From assembly GCF_019331715.1 (NCBI RefSeq), contig NZ_JAHBBG010000002.1, forward strand, positions 1 to 64,000: a stretch of 64,000 nt of DNA, read 5' to 3'. The notes beneath the pieces are model-generated. The model made no database searches and was not told the origin of the DNA. It worked only from the letters and a program-made list of their open reading frames with translations. Positions within the stretch are counted from its first letter, which is position 1. Each line of letters starts with the position of its first letter. Origin of the DNA: Bifidobacterium simiiventris (lineage in GTDB: Bacteria; Actinomycetota; Actinomycetes; Actinomycetales; Bifidobacteriaceae). This document shows positions 9,082 to 18,909 of the stretch, in pieces. Made by a program: the position numbers and the translations under genes.

Positions 9082-9093
9082 TACCAATTGGTA
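9082..9093. promoter_or_regulatory. Candidate TetR operator before the GH3 gene
   Basis: TACCAATTGGTA is a perfect 12-bp palindrome in an AT-rich island, directly followed by an AT-rich stretch (AACTATAAATTG) that could serve as a -10 region. It lies 45 bp upstream of the chosen GH3 start. Confidence 0.55.
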
Positions 9094-9137
9094 ACTATAA
9101 ATTGTCGTTTGATTTCACCGAAGAAAGAGAAAACGCC

Positions 9138-11483
9138 ATGGCCATAACCGCATCAACCTTGCCATATCGCGATCCGAGCCTGACGGATGACGAACGCGTC
9201 GCTGACCTGCTCTCCCGCATGACGCTGGAGGAAAAGGTCGGCCAGATGATGCAGCTCGACGCCCGCAGCGCCGACCTCGAGGACCTGATCGTCAACAAGC
9301 ACGTCGGTTCGATTCTGCACACCAGCCCGGAGGGCCTGCCCCGCGCGGTCGAACTGGTGAACACGAAGACGCGCCTGGGCATTCCGCTGGTCATCGGCGA
9401 CGACTGCATCCACGGATACTCGTTCTGGCCGGGCGCGAGCATCTTCCCCGAACAGCTCGGCATGGCCGCCAGCTGGGACGCCGACAAGATCGAGGCCGTG
9501 GGCCGCGCCACTGCCGAGGAGGTCTCCTGCACCGGCGTACATTGGACGTTCTCCCCGGTGCTGTGCATCGCTCGCGATACCCGCTGGGGACGCGTGGGGG
9601 AGACGTTCGGCGAGGATCCGTATCTGATCGGCGAACTGGCGTCCGCGATCGTGCGCGGCTATCAGGGCGGCGCCAAGGCCGGCGAACCGCTGCCCAAGGA
9701 TGCGATCCTCGCCTGCGCCAAGCATTTCGCCGGTTACTCCGAGACGCAGGGCGGGCGTGACGCGTCCGAGGCCGATCTGAGCCACCGCAAGCTCGAGTCC
9801 TGGTTCCTGCCGCCGTTCGAGCGCGTCGCGAAGGAAGGCTGCGGCACGTTCATGCTCGGCTACGAGTCGATCGATGGTGTGCCGGTCACGTTCAACAAGT
9901 GGCTGCTCACCGACAAGCTGCGTGGGGCATGGGACTACCGTGGCATGCTCATCACCGACTGGGACAACGTCGGCCGTTCCGTATGGGAGCAGAGGATCAA
10001 GCCAGACTATGTGCGTGCCGCCGCCGACGCGGTCAGGGCCGGCAACGACCTTATCATGACCACGCCGCAGTTCTACGAGGGCGCGATCGAGGCCGTGCGC
10101 ACTGGCCTGCTCGACGAATCACTCATCGACGCCGCCGTGAGCCGCATCCTCTCGGTCAAGTTCCGCCTCGGCCTGTTCGAGGACCCGCGCCTGCCCGACA
10201 AGGCTCGCATCGCATCCGTCATCGGGTCGGACGAACATCAGCGTCTCAATCTGGAAATCGCCCGGGAATCCGTCGTATTGCTGCGCAACGACGGTACGCT
10301 GCCGTTCGCTGCCGACGCGGTGCGCCGCATCGCCGTCGTCGGTCCGCTCGCCGACGATGCGCAGACGCAGCTCGGCGACTGGGCCGGCAGCTCCGGCCAG
10401 GTCAACTGGATGCCCGACGGCCAGCCGCGCGACATGATCGCCACCGTGCTCGACGGCATCCGCGAACTCGCCGGCGATTCCTGCGATGTCGTGTATTCGC
10501 GCGGCGCGAACGTCGTCGACCTTGTCGACGACCCGGCCGGCAAGTTCTTCCCAGACGGCCAGCCGCGGCCGAAGGTCGCCGTCAATGCGGCCGTCGACCA
10601 GGATCTGATCGACGAAGCCGTGGACAATGCGCGTCAATCCGACGTGATCGTCGCCGTGGTCGGCGACGTGGTGCAGCTGATCGGCGAAAGCTGTTCGACC
10701 GCCACGCTCGATCTGCTCGGCGGGCAGAACGCACTGCTCGACGCGCTCGCGGCCGTCTCCCGTGAAACCGGCAAGCCGATGGTCACCGTGCTCATCAGCT
10801 CCAAGCCGCAGATCCTGCCCGCGAGCATTGTCGGTGCGAACGACGTGTTCGCCAAGCGCTGCAACGATCCGGCAGCCGGCGTCGGTTCGATCCTGTGGGC
10901 GCCCAGCCCGGGCATGGAGGGCGGGCGTGCCATCGCCGAAATCATTTTTGGCCGGATCAACCCGTCCGGACGTCTGCCGATCACGTTCCCGCGTCACGCC
11001 GGCCAGCTACCGGTCTACTACAACCAGATCCGCGGCCAGCACGGCGACCGGTACGCCGACCTCACGCAGGATCCGGCGTTCGCGTTCGGCGAGGGGCTCG
11101 GTTATTCGACCTTCGAGTACGGCGATCCGGCGATCACCGGCGGTGCTTCGCACGGCGACGGCACATTCGCGGTAGACGACACCGTGCATGCCTCGATCAC
11201 GCTGACGAACATCGGCGACCGGACCGGCACCGAAGTCGTGCAGGCGTACGTCAGCGACGTCGTCACCTCCTACAGCTGGACCGACCGCGAGCTCAAGGCG
11301 TTCCGCCGCGTGACCCTGGAGCCCGGCGAAAGCGCGACCGTCACGTTCGACATCCCCGTCGCCGACTGCGCGATCGTCGACCCGGACGCGCGCCGCATCG
11401 TCGAACCCGGCGAGTTCGAACTGCTCATCGGCCATTCGTCTCGCCGCGAGGATCTCAAGTCGATCTCGTTCATCGTCTCGTGA
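9138..11483 (+). CDS. Glycoside hydrolase family 3 beta-glucosidase/beta-xylosidase-type enzyme
   Basis: 781 residues from ATG 9138; an upstream in-frame start at 9102 exists but adds a non-conserved tail. The N-terminal (alpha/beta)8 domain carries the GH3 landmarks: LEEKVGQM, CIARDTRWGRVGETFGEDP, AKHFAGY and LITDWDNVG, with nucleophile D274. The second alpha/beta domain and a C-terminal fibronectin-like domain (ELKAFRRVTLEPGES) follow. There is no signal peptide, so it acts in the cytoplasm on imported beta-glucosides or related disaccharides. The exact substrate cannot be read from sequence. The TetR gene and palindrome upstream imply substrate-responsive control. Confidence 0.92.
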   Translation: MAITASTLPYRDPSLTDDERVADLLSRMTLEEKVGQMMQLDARSADLEDLIVNKHVGSILHTSPEGLPRAVELVNTKTRLGIPLVIGDDCIHGYSFWPGASIFPEQLGMAASWDADKIEAVGRATAEEVSCTGVHWTFSPVLCIARDTRWGRVGETFGEDPYLIGELASAIVRGYQGGAKAGEPLPKDAILACAKHFAGYSETQGGRDASEADLSHRKLESWFLPPFERVAKEGCGTFMLGYESIDGVPVTFNKWLLTDKLRGAWDYRGMLITDWDNVGRSVWEQRIKPDYVRAAADAVRAGNDLIMTTPQFYEGAIEAVRTGLLDESLIDAAVSRILSVKFRLGLFEDPRLPDKARIASVIGSDEHQRLNLEIARESVVLLRNDGTLPFAADAVRRIAVVGPLADDAQTQLGDWAGSSGQVNWMPDGQPRDMIATVLDGIRELAGDSCDVVYSRGANVVDLVDDPAGKFFPDGQPRPKVAVNAAVDQDLIDEAVDNARQSDVIVAVVGDVVQLIGESCSTATLDLLGGQNALLDALAAVSRETGKPMVTVLISSKPQILPASIVGANDVFAKRCNDPAAGVGSILWAPSPGMEGGRAIAEIIFGRINPSGRLPITFPRHAGQLPVYYNQIRGQHGDRYADLTQDPAFAFGEGLGYSTFEYGDPAITGGASHGDGTFAVDDTVHASITLTNIGDRTGTEVVQAYVSDVVTSYSWTDRELKAFRRVTLEPGESATVTFDIPVADCAIVDPDARRIVEPGEFELLIGHSSRREDLKSISFIVS

Positions 11484-11514
11484 CGCCCGCTGCGGCGAGA
11501 TTCGGATAGGGGCG

Positions 11515-11546
11515 CGTGCCCGCATGCGGCAATGCGTGCGGGCACG
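11515..11546. terminator. Hairpin after the GH3 gene
   Basis: A GC-rich inverted repeat (GTGCCCGCA paired with TGCGGGCAC) about 30 bp after the GH3 stop. It separates that gene from the MarR operon. No T-run is seen. Confidence 0.5.
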
Positions 11547-11653
11547 GGGTGGCCGATCCGCAGGTGTTCGGGGACGATCGGGTGCTCGCCGTCGTCCGTG
11601 TCGGGGTGTTTCCCGCTCTCGCGTGTGTTGCAGTGACGTGCGACACGCCGATT

Positions 11654-11741
11654 GTTGTATGTGCAACTGTTGTATGAGGGGCGCATTAGTCTTTGATGTT
11701 GCATATACAACAGTTTCATATGGGACTGTTGCAGGTACAAC
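11654..11741. promoter_or_regulatory. Three GTTG-N6-CAAC operators upstream of the MarR gene
   Basis: GTTGTATGTGCAAC (11654-11667), GTTGCATATACAAC (11698-11711) and GTTGCAGGTACAAC (11728-11741) fit one consensus, GTTGYANNTRCAAC. Their centres are 44 and 30 bp apart, close to whole helical turns. The last ends 17 bp before the MarR start. They are best explained as autoregulatory MarR operators. Confidence 0.8.
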
Positions 11742-11758
11742 ATCATGATGGGAGGAAT

Positions 11759-12292
11759 ATGGATCAGCATGTCCTCAGCATCGAAATGCGTTCGCTGAGC
11801 AAGGCAGTGGATCGCTATCTGGGCGAAAGCATGCCGGAATCGGCGCGTGTGGCGACCGGGGGTAACGCGCATATCATCGTGTTCCTCGCCCGTAATCGCG
11901 ACAAGGACATCTACCAGCACACCATCGAGCAGAAATTCTGCATCACCCGTTCCACCGCGTCTCGCGTACTTGCCCTGATGGAGAAGAAGGGGCTCATCAT
12001 ACGCGAACCGGTACCGCATGACGCACGGCTCAAACGCATCGTGCTCACCGCCAAGGCCGATGACATCGTCGCCGATCTGAAGGCGAACGCCGAACGGACG
12101 GAACGACTGCTGGTCGAAGGGCTGAGTCCCTTGGAGCGGGAGACACTGCGCCAATGCATCCGCCGCATGCGGCAGAACATCAACGAGGCGCAACACGAGT
12201 TTGAACAACATGCGGATTCCCGTGCGCATGCGGCGCTTGCGCCGGACGAGGAACCCGAAAACGACGACGATATGAAGGAGGAAAGCAAATGA
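11759..12292 (+). CDS. MarR-family transcriptional regulator of the ABC exporter operon
   Basis: 177 residues from ATG 11759, behind GGGAGGA with a short spacer. A winged-helix core is visible: HTIEQKFCITRSTASRVLALMEKKGLI (split over about residues 58-85), then the wing EPVPHDARLKRIVLTAKA. Charged helices and an acidic tail follow. Its stop overlaps the first ABC gene, and three matching palindromes lie upstream, so it most likely represses its own operon until a drug or bile-like ligand releases it. Confidence 0.9.
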   Translation: MDQHVLSIEMRSLSKAVDRYLGESMPESARVATGGNAHIIVFLARNRDKDIYQHTIEQKFCITRSTASRVLALMEKKGLIIREPVPHDARLKRIVLTAKADDIVADLKANAERTERLLVEGLSPLERETLRQCIRRMRQNINEAQHEFEQHADSRAHAALAPDEEPENDDDMKEESK

Positions 12293-14190
12293 GCGATAAC
12301 GCAGCCGCAACCGAAGCGGCCATCGAACGGTCGCGCAAGGCCGTCGAACCGGACCGGCCGAAGCACATCATCCGCACACTGGCCGGATCGATGCGCGAGT
12401 ATAAGAAGGAGAGCCTGCTCGCGCCGCTGTTCGTGTTCATCGAAAGCATTCTGGAAATCGTGATCCCCACGGTCATGGCCTCGCTCATCGATCAGGGCAT
12501 CACCGGCGGCAGCATGCCCGCCATCGTCAAGTTCGGCCTGATCCTGCTCGTCTGCTCGCTCGTCTCGCTGTCCTGCGGATTCCTCGCCGGCAAGTTCGCG
12601 GCCATCGCCGCCGCCGGCTTCGCGAAGAACCTGCGACGCGACCAGTTCGAGAAGGTGCAGGCGTTCAGCTTCACCAACATCGACCGGTTCTCCACCGGCT
12701 CGATCATCACCCGCCTGACCACTGATGTGACCAACCTGCAGAACGCCTACGGCATGATGATCCGCATGGGCGTGCGCGCCCCGATCATGGTCGTCGTCGC
12801 ATGGATCTTCTCGTTCCGCATCTCGCCGTCGATCTCGCTGGTGTTCCTTGCCTGCGTGCCGATCCTCGGCCTGGGCCTGTGCGGCCTTGCCGTGCTCGTG
12901 CACCCGGTGTTCGAGCGCGTGTTCCACACGTACGACGCGTTGAACAACGTCGTCGACGAGAACCTGCAGGGCATCCGCGTCGTCAAGTCCTACAACCGCG
13001 AATCCCATGAGATTTCCAAGTTCGACCGCATCTCGCAGCGCATCTTCAAGGACTTCACCAAGGCCGAGCGCATCATGAGCTTCAACAGCCCGATCATGAT
13101 GTTCTGCATCTACGCGTCGATGATCCTCATCTCGTGGATGGGCGCGCAGCAGATCGTCGCCTCCGGCAACAACGCCGCACTCGGTCTGACCACCGGCGAC
13201 CTGACCGCGCTGGTGACCTACGCGATGCAGATCCTCATGGCCATGATGATGCTGTCGATGATCTTCGTCATGATCATCATCTCCCAGGCGTCCGCCGAAC
13301 GCATCTGCCAGGTGCTGCAGGAGGAAAGCACCGTGACGAACCCGTCCAAGCCGATCACGACCGTGGCCGACGGCTCGATCAGCTTCGACCACGTCACGTT
13401 CCGCTACTCCGGCACCTCCGAAAAGCCGGTGCTCGACGACATCGACCTCGGCATCCGCTCCGGCATGACCGTCGGCATCGTCGGCGGCACCGGCTCGTCC
13501 AAGTCGTCGCTCGTGCAGCTGATCCCGAGACTGTACGACGTGAGCGCCGGCTCGCTCAAGGTCGGCGGCGTGGACGTGCGCGACTACGATCTCGAGGTCC
13601 TGCGCGACCAGGTCGCGATGGTATTGCAGAAGAACGTGCTGTTCTCCGGCACCATCGCCGAAAACCTGCGTTGGGGCAACCCGGACGCCACCGACGAGGA
13701 GATCCGCCACGCCTGCCAGCTCGCGCAGGCCGACGGCTTCATCCAGGAATTCCCCGACAAGTACGACACGTACATCGAACAGGGCGGCACCAACGTCTCC
13801 GGCGGCCAGCGCCAGCGCCTGTGCATCGCGCGAGCGCTGCTCAAGAAGCCGAAGATCCTGATCCTCGACGACTCGACCTCTGCCGTCGACACCAAGACCG
13901 ACAAGCTGATCCGCGCCGCGTTCCACAACGAGATCCCGGACACGACCAAGATCATCATCGCCCAACGCGTCGCCTCCGTGCAGGAATCCGACATGATCCT
14001 CGTCATGGACAACGGCCGCATCATGGCCCGCGGCACGCACGACGAACTGCTCAAGACCTGCGACGAATACCGGTCCATCTACGAATCCCAGACCAAGAAC
14101 ACCGCCGAAGGCCAGGCCGCGCTTGACGCGGAGGCCGCCCGCGAAGCCGCCGCGGTGCGCGAAGCCGCACAGGAAGGAGAGGCACGATGA
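12289..14190 (+). CDS. ABC exporter half-transporter, subunit with degenerate ATPase site
   Basis: 633 residues: an ABC transmembrane domain (about 40-340) fused to a nucleotide-binding domain. Walker A is GGTGSSKSS (399-407), with Ser where Gly is usual. The signature VSGGQ (503-507) is canonical. Walker B is ILILDDSTS, with D528 in place of the catalytic Glu. It overlaps the MarR stop and the next half-transporter by 4 bp each. A non-catalytic Asp in one subunit is the hallmark of heterodimeric exporters such as TM287/288 and BmrCD, so the two genes should form one drug or lipid exporter in the membrane. Confidence 0.92.
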   Translation: MSDNAAATEAAIERSRKAVEPDRPKHIIRTLAGSMREYKKESLLAPLFVFIESILEIVIPTVMASLIDQGITGGSMPAIVKFGLILLVCSLVSLSCGFLAGKFAAIAAAGFAKNLRRDQFEKVQAFSFTNIDRFSTGSIITRLTTDVTNLQNAYGMMIRMGVRAPIMVVVAWIFSFRISPSISLVFLACVPILGLGLCGLAVLVHPVFERVFHTYDALNNVVDENLQGIRVVKSYNRESHEISKFDRISQRIFKDFTKAERIMSFNSPIMMFCIYASMILISWMGAQQIVASGNNAALGLTTGDLTALVTYAMQILMAMMMLSMIFVMIIISQASAERICQVLQEESTVTNPSKPITTVADGSISFDHVTFRYSGTSEKPVLDDIDLGIRSGMTVGIVGGTGSSKSSLVQLIPRLYDVSAGSLKVGGVDVRDYDLEVLRDQVAMVLQKNVLFSGTIAENLRWGNPDATDEEIRHACQLAQADGFIQEFPDKYDTYIEQGGTNVSGGQRQRLCIARALLKKPKILILDDSTSAVDTKTDKLIRAAFHNEIPDTTKIIIAQRVASVQESDMILVMDNGRIMARGTHDELLKTCDEYRSIYESQTKNTAEGQAALDAEAAREAAAVREAAQEGEAR

Positions 14191-16205
14191 GCGATAAGAA
14201 GCAGAACTTCAACAATCGCAAGCCGGGCATGGGCAAACCGGCCCCCGGCACCACCAAGCGCATCTTCGGATACATCATGGCATACCGGTGGCGTGTGGTC
14301 GCCATCGTGATCTGCATCCTCGTCGGCGCGGCCGCACAGGCCGGCTCGGCGCTGTTCCTCCAGTCGCTCATCGACACATATATCCTGCCGATGGTGGGAG
14401 CCGAGAACCCCGACTGGGGGCCGCTGCTGAGGGCCGTGACGCTCATGGGATGCCTGTATGTCGTCGGCATCGTGGCGAGCTGGCTGTGGCAGTGGCTCAT
14501 CGTCACCGTCGAACAGGGCACGCTCAAGAAGATCCGCGACGACATGTTCGCCCACCAGCAGTACCTGCCGATCCGCTACTTCGACACCAACGAGCACGGC
14601 GACATCATGAGCCGCTACACGAACGACACCGACACGCTGCGCCAGGCCATCAGCCAGTCGTTCCCGCAGATGTTCGCCTCGATGATCTCCGCGATCGCCG
14701 CCATCATCTCCATGCTGTGGCTGTCCATCCCGATCACCGTGTTCGTGCTGCTGTTCACCGTGCTGCTCTTCTTCATCATCCGCAAGGTCGTCTCCCGCGC
14801 CGGCCGCTACTTTGTTAAGCAGCAGCAGTGGCTCGGCGACGTGAACGCGTTCGTCGAGGAATCCGTCAACGGACAGAAGGTCATCAAGGTCTTCAACCAC
14901 GAGGACGCCACGCAGAAGACCTTTGACGAGAAGAACGAGGAACTGTTCGAGGCGGCCGCCGAGGCGAACACGTGGGGCAACGTCACCATGCCGATCGTCG
15001 GCAACATGGGCTACATGCTCTACATCCTGCTCGCCATCGTCGGCGGCGCGATGGCCCTCGGCGGGGTCGGCAACGTCGGCCTGTCGGGCTTCGGCACGCT
15101 CACGCTCGGCACCCTCATCTCCCTGCTCACCCTGTCGCGCTCGTTCATCAACCCGCTCGGCCAGGTCTCCATGCAGCTCAACATGGTGATGATGGCGCTC
15201 GCCGGCGCCTCCCGCATCTTCGCGCTCATGGACGAGCCGGTCGAGGCCGACAACGGCACCGTGACGCTCGTGAACGTCGAGCTGGGCGAGGACGGCCGCA
15301 CTATGCGCGAGGTCGATCATGAGACCGGCCACTGGGCGTGGAAGCGCGAGGAGGGCGACGACGGTACCCGTTCGCTCAAGGCTGCCGAAAAGCTGCGCGG
15401 TTCCGCCCGCGAAGTCGCCGTCAAGGCCAAGGAACAGGCCATCACCTCGCCGGACGGCCGCTACACGCTGCTCAGGGGCGACGTGCGCTTCACCAACGTG
15501 ACCTTCGGCTACAACCCCGACAAGCCGGTCTTGCACGACATCACCTGGTTCGCCAAGCCCGGCCAGAAGGTCGCGCTCGTCGGCGCGACCGGCGCGGGCA
15601 AGACCACGGTGACCAACCTCATCAACCGGTTCTACGACATCCAGGAAGGCCAGATCCTCTACGACGGCATTTCGGTCGCCGGCATCAAGAAGCCCGATCT
15701 GCGTCGTTCGCTCGGCATCGTGTTGCAGGACGTGAACCTGTTCACCGGCACCGTGATGGACAACATCCGCTACGGCCGGCTCGACGCCACCGACGAGGAA
15801 TGCATCGAATCCGCGAAGCTCGTGAACGCGGACGGCTTCATCCGCATGCTGCCGCAGGGCTACCAGACCGTGCTCGAAGGCGACGGTTCGGGCCTGTCGC
15901 AGGGCCAGCGCCAGCTCATCTCGATCGCGCGCGCCGCGGTCGCCGACCCGCCGGCCCTGATCCTCGACGAGGCGACCTCGTCGATCGACACCCGCACCGA
16001 GGAGGTCGTGCAGGCCGGCATGGATGCGCTCATGAAGGGCCGTACCGTGTTCGTCATCGCACACCGTCTGTCCACCGTACGCAACTCCGACGTGATCATG
16101 GTGCTCGACCACGGCAACATCATCGAACGCGGCTCGCACGATGAGCTCATCGCGCAGCGAGGAGAGTATTACCAGCTTTACACGGGTGCGGTGGAACTCG
16201 AGTAA
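14187..16205 (+). CDS. ABC exporter half-transporter, catalytic partner subunit
   Basis: 672 residues, with a transmembrane domain and an ATPase domain. Walker A GATGAGKTT (near 465) and Walker B LILDEATSS (E595 present) are canonical, while the signature is LSQGQ (570-574) instead of LSGGQ. Paired with the upstream subunit, this gives one consensus and one degenerate ATP site. About 60 extra residues between the domains (TVTLVNVELGEDG..HWAWKRE) are typical of the YheH/YfiC type. The start ATG overlaps the upstream stop (ATGA). The last ten codons and stop are repeated 139 bp downstream. Confidence 0.92.
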   Translation: MSDKKQNFNNRKPGMGKPAPGTTKRIFGYIMAYRWRVVAIVICILVGAAAQAGSALFLQSLIDTYILPMVGAENPDWGPLLRAVTLMGCLYVVGIVASWLWQWLIVTVEQGTLKKIRDDMFAHQQYLPIRYFDTNEHGDIMSRYTNDTDTLRQAISQSFPQMFASMISAIAAIISMLWLSIPITVFVLLFTVLLFFIIRKVVSRAGRYFVKQQQWLGDVNAFVEESVNGQKVIKVFNHEDATQKTFDEKNEELFEAAAEANTWGNVTMPIVGNMGYMLYILLAIVGGAMALGGVGNVGLSGFGTLTLGTLISLLTLSRSFINPLGQVSMQLNMVMMALAGASRIFALMDEPVEADNGTVTLVNVELGEDGRTMREVDHETGHWAWKREEGDDGTRSLKAAEKLRGSAREVAVKAKEQAITSPDGRYTLLRGDVRFTNVTFGYNPDKPVLHDITWFAKPGQKVALVGATGAGKTTVTNLINRFYDIQEGQILYDGISVAGIKKPDLRRSLGIVLQDVNLFTGTVMDNIRYGRLDATDEECIESAKLVNADGFIRMLPQGYQTVLEGDGSGLSQGQRQLISIARAAVADPPALILDEATSSIDTRTEEVVQAGMDALMKGRTVFVIAHRLSTVRNSDVIMVLDHGNIIERGSHDELIAQRGEYYQLYTGAVELE

Positions 16206-16344
16206 TAGCCGATACGGACGGCCTGACGGCCGACTGTCGACATACCTCAGCGCTGCCGCGCTTCGGCGTCGCCTACGGACAGTCCACTGGACTGTCCGCT
16301 TGACGGCTCCGCAGCTCTACACGGGTGCGGTGGAACTCGAATAG
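16173..16344. repeat. Gene-end-duplicating repeat element, copy A
   Basis: The last ten codons and stop of the exporter (16173-16205) recur at 16312-16344, encoding the same QLYTGAVELE-stop with three synonymous changes (CTT/CTC, GAG/GAA, TAA/TAG). Between them lies a 106-bp insert whose core (16269-16309) reads TCGCCTAC, then a hairpin GGACAGTCCA-C-TGGACTGTCC, then GCTTGACGGCTC. The same core is found at 45062-45102 and, reversed, at 32456-32490. Confidence 0.9.
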
Positions 16345-16357
16345 GTTCGCCGCATAC

Positions 16358-16391
16358 GAAGAAAGCCTCCGCGATTGCGGAGGCTTTCTTC
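16358..16391. terminator. Bidirectional terminator between ABC exporter and ilvD
   Basis: A 15-bp perfect stem (16358-16372 with 16377-16391) around the loop GATT. The arms end in GAAGAAAG/CTTTCTTC, giving a T-rich tail on each strand. It lies between convergent genes. Confidence 0.92.
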
Positions 16392-16410
16392 ATGATTGAC
16401 GGAGAATCCG

Positions 16411-18273
16411 TCAGGCCAGACCGGAGAGCTTGTTGATCAGATCCGGATCGCGGGTGGCGCCCTTGTCGGCGGAGCGGGCGAAGGCGGCGTACGCCTTGAG
16501 CGCCTGGCTCACCTTGCGGTCGCGATGCGCCACATAGCCGTCGCCGGCCTCGAGCTCGGCACGGCGCTCGGCCAGCTGCTCGTCGGTCAGCTCCACGTTC
16601 ACCGAACGGTTCTCGATATCGATGTTGATGATGTCGCCGTTCTTGATGAGCGCGATCGGGCCCTTGTTCGCGGCCTCAGGCGCGATATGGCCGATCGCCA
16701 GACCGGACGAACCGCCGGAGTAGCGGCCGTCGGTCAGCATGGCGACCTGCTTGCCGATGCCCTTGCCCTTGACGAACGAGGTCGGGTACAGCATCTCCTG
16801 CATGCCAGGGCCGCCCTTCGGGCCCTCGTAACGGATCACCAGCGCCATGCCCGGCTTGAGCGTGTCGTTCAGGATGACCTCGATGGCCTGCTCCTGCGAT
16901 TCGACGACCAGCGCCGGGCCACGGAACTTCCAGATCTCCTGCGGCACGCCGGCGGTCTTCACCACGCATCCGTCGGGCGCGAGGTTGCCGCGCAGCACGG
17001 CCAGACCGCCCTCGTGGATCTCCGGGTGATCGATGTCGTGGATCGCGCCGTTCACGCGGTCGGTGTCGAGCGAGTCGAACAGCGTCTCGTGCGTCCACGG
17101 TTCCGGAGACACGATGTGGCCCGGTGCCGCGTGATACATGGTCTTGGCCTCTTCGGTGCAGGTCGGGCGCATGATGTCCCAATCGTCCAGTTTGGCTTCG
17201 AGCGACGGGTAGTCGACCGAATGCACGTCGCGGTGCAGCTTGCCGGCGCGGTCCAGCTCGCCGAGGATGCCGGTGATGCCGCCCGCGCGATGCACGTCGG
17301 AGATCTCCCACTTGCCAGACGGGGACGCCTTGCAAATGCACGGCACGGTGTGCGAGATACGCTCGATGTCGTCCAGCGTGAAGTCCACGTCGGCCGACTG
17401 CGCCATCGCGAGAATGTGCAGCACGGTGTTCGTGGATCCGCCCATCGCGACGTCCATCGTCATCGCGTTCTCGAACGCGTGCTTGGTCGCGATCGAACGC
17501 GGCAGCACGGAGTCGTCGTCCTCGTGATAGTAGCGGTTCGCGATGTGCACGATCTCGCGCGCGGCCTTGCGGAACAGCTCCTTGCGGAAACCGTGCGAGG
17601 CCAGGATCGTGCCGTTGCCCGGCAGAGCCAGGCCGATCGCCTCGGTGAGGCAGTTCATCGAGTTCGCGGTGAACATGCCGGCGCACGAACCGCAGGTCGG
17701 GCACACGGTCTTCTCGTAGTTGAGCAGATCCTCCTCCGAGATGTTGTCGTCGGCGGACGCGTACATGACGGAGATCAGATCGGTGTTCTTCTTGACGGTG
17801 CCGTCGGCCAGTACCGTGGTGCCAGCCTCCATCGGGCCGCCGGAGACGAAGATCGTCGGGATGTTCAGGCGCAGCGCGGCCATAAGCATGCCCGGGACGA
17901 CCTTGTCGCAGTTCGGGATGCAGATCAGCGCGTCGGCGCAGTGCGCGTTCACCTGGTATTCGACCGTGTCGGCGATGATGTCGCGGGACGGCAGGGAGTA
18001 CAGCATGCCGGTGTGGCCCATGGCGATGCCGTCGTCCACGGCCATTGTGTTGAACTCGCGCGGGATGCCGCCGGCCTCCTTGATCGCCTCGGAGACGATG
18101 CGTCCGACCTTGTTGAGGTGCACGTGGCCGGGAAGGAACTCGTCAAACGAATTGGCGATGGCGATAATCGGCTTGCCGAAATCCTTGCCGTCGACACCGG
18201 CGGCTCGGTAGAGGGCTCGGGCGCCCGCGAATACGCGCCCATTCATCAGTTTCGCGGATCTCATTTCTGCCAT
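16411..18273 (-). CDS. ilvD: Dihydroxy-acid dehydratase
   Basis: 620 residues from ATG 18273 ([13 protein letters not shown]); an upstream TTG would add four residues. It dehydrates 2,3-dihydroxy-isovalerate and -methylvalerate in valine, leucine and isoleucine synthesis, in the cytoplasm, with an iron-sulfur cluster. The conserved Cys segments [12 protein letters not shown] and [16 protein letters not shown] are present, as are LPGNGT, the GGSTNTVLH segment and the C-terminal [11 protein letters not shown]. Length matches the family. It stands alone; no other ilv gene is next to it and no leader-peptide attenuator was recognised. Confidence 0.97.
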   Translation of the reverse strand: MAEMRSAKLMNGRVFAGARALYRAAGVDGKDFGKPIIAIANSFDEFLPGHVHLNKVGRIVSEAIKEAGGIPREFNTMAVDDGIAMGHTGMLYSLPSRDIIADTVEYQVNAHCADALICIPNCDKVVPGMLMAALRLNIPTIFVSGGPMEAGTTVLADGTVKKNTDLISVMYASADDNISEEDLLNYEKTVCPTCGSCAGMFTANSMNCLTEAIGLALPGNGTILASHGFRKELFRKAAREIVHIANRYYHEDDDSVLPRSIATKHAFENAMTMDVAMGGSTNTVLHILAMAQSADVDFTLDDIERISHTVPCICKASPSGKWEISDVHRAGGITGILGELDRAGKLHRDVHSVDYPSLEAKLDDWDIMRPTCTEEAKTMYHAAPGHIVSPEPWTHETLFDSLDTDRVNGAIHDIDHPEIHEGGLAVLRGNLAPDGCVVKTAGVPQEIWKFRGPALVVESQEQAIEVILNDTLKPGMALVIRYEGPKGGPGMQEMLYPTSFVKGKGIGKQVAMLTDGRYSGGSSGLAIGHIAPEAANKGPIALIKNGDIINIDIENRSVNVELTDEQLAERRAELEAGDGYVAHRDRKVSQALKAYAAFARSADKGATRDPDLINKLSGLA

Positions 18274-18384
18274 GACTCTATTCAAGCCCTTAATCGAGAC
18301 ACGCGTGTTGTCAATAGTCGGATAGTGGAATTCACATATCGTTTACGTTGCGCGGCGTCCGGGACACCGCGCGCAACTCCACGA

Positions 18385-18909
18385 TCAGCGGTCGTGATCG
18401 CGCATCCATTCGAAGCACATGCGCGTCTGCTCGGCATCGGCCAGCGCACGATGTTCCTCCACATCGGCGATGTCGAACCGCTGGATCAGGTCGAGCAGCC
18501 GGTGGTGCCGTTCGTCGGGGAACATCGCCCGGCTCATCTCCAACGTGTCGATCACGCGGTTCGGCACCGGCCGGTGCAGCAGACGATCCGCCGCGGCGGC
18601 GATGAACCGGATGTCGAAACGGATGATGTTGTGCCCGATCAGCACGTCGTCGCCGCACCAGTCGAGGAACACAGGAAGCACGTCGTCTAGATCGGGGGCC
18701 GGCTCAAGCATGTCGTCGGTGATGCCGGTCAGCTGCGTGATGCGCCAGTGCAGTGGCCTCATCGGGTTGACGAGCTGCTGGAACGTGGCGACCGGTTTGC
18801 GATCGCGCACTTTGACCGCGCCGAATTCGATGATCGTGTCGCGCTGCCAGCTGATGCCGGTCGTCTCCAGATCGAGCACCACGTAATTGTCGGGCAGCTG
18901 CATGGTCAT
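18385..18909 (-). CDS. DEDDh-type 3'-5' exonuclease (DnaQ/Pol III epsilon-like)
   Basis: 174 residues from ATG 18909, with GGAGA upstream. The three exonuclease motifs are clear: VVLDLETTG (ExoI), IGHNIIRFDIRFI (ExoII) and HRALADAEQT (ExoIII, with the H-x4-D pattern). The protein is only the exonuclease domain, so it is a stand-alone 3'-5' nuclease for repair or RNA/DNA trimming. It could instead act as an accessory proofreading subunit. It is divergent from the TetM-like GTPase. Confidence 0.9.
   Translation of the reverse strand: MTMQLPDNYVVLDLETTGISWQRDTIIEFGAVKVRDRKPVATFQQLVNPMRPLHWRITQLTGITDDMLEPAPDLDDVLPVFLDWCGDDVLIGHNIIRFDIRFIAAAADRLLHRPVPNRVIDTLEMSRAMFPDERHHRLLDLIQRFDIADVEEHRALADAEQTRMCFEWMRDHDR

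Noticed and set aside
16173-16344. Classical insertion sequence with target-site duplication
   Set aside because: No transposase, and the duplicated 33 bp differ at synonymous positions and end at the stop codon.
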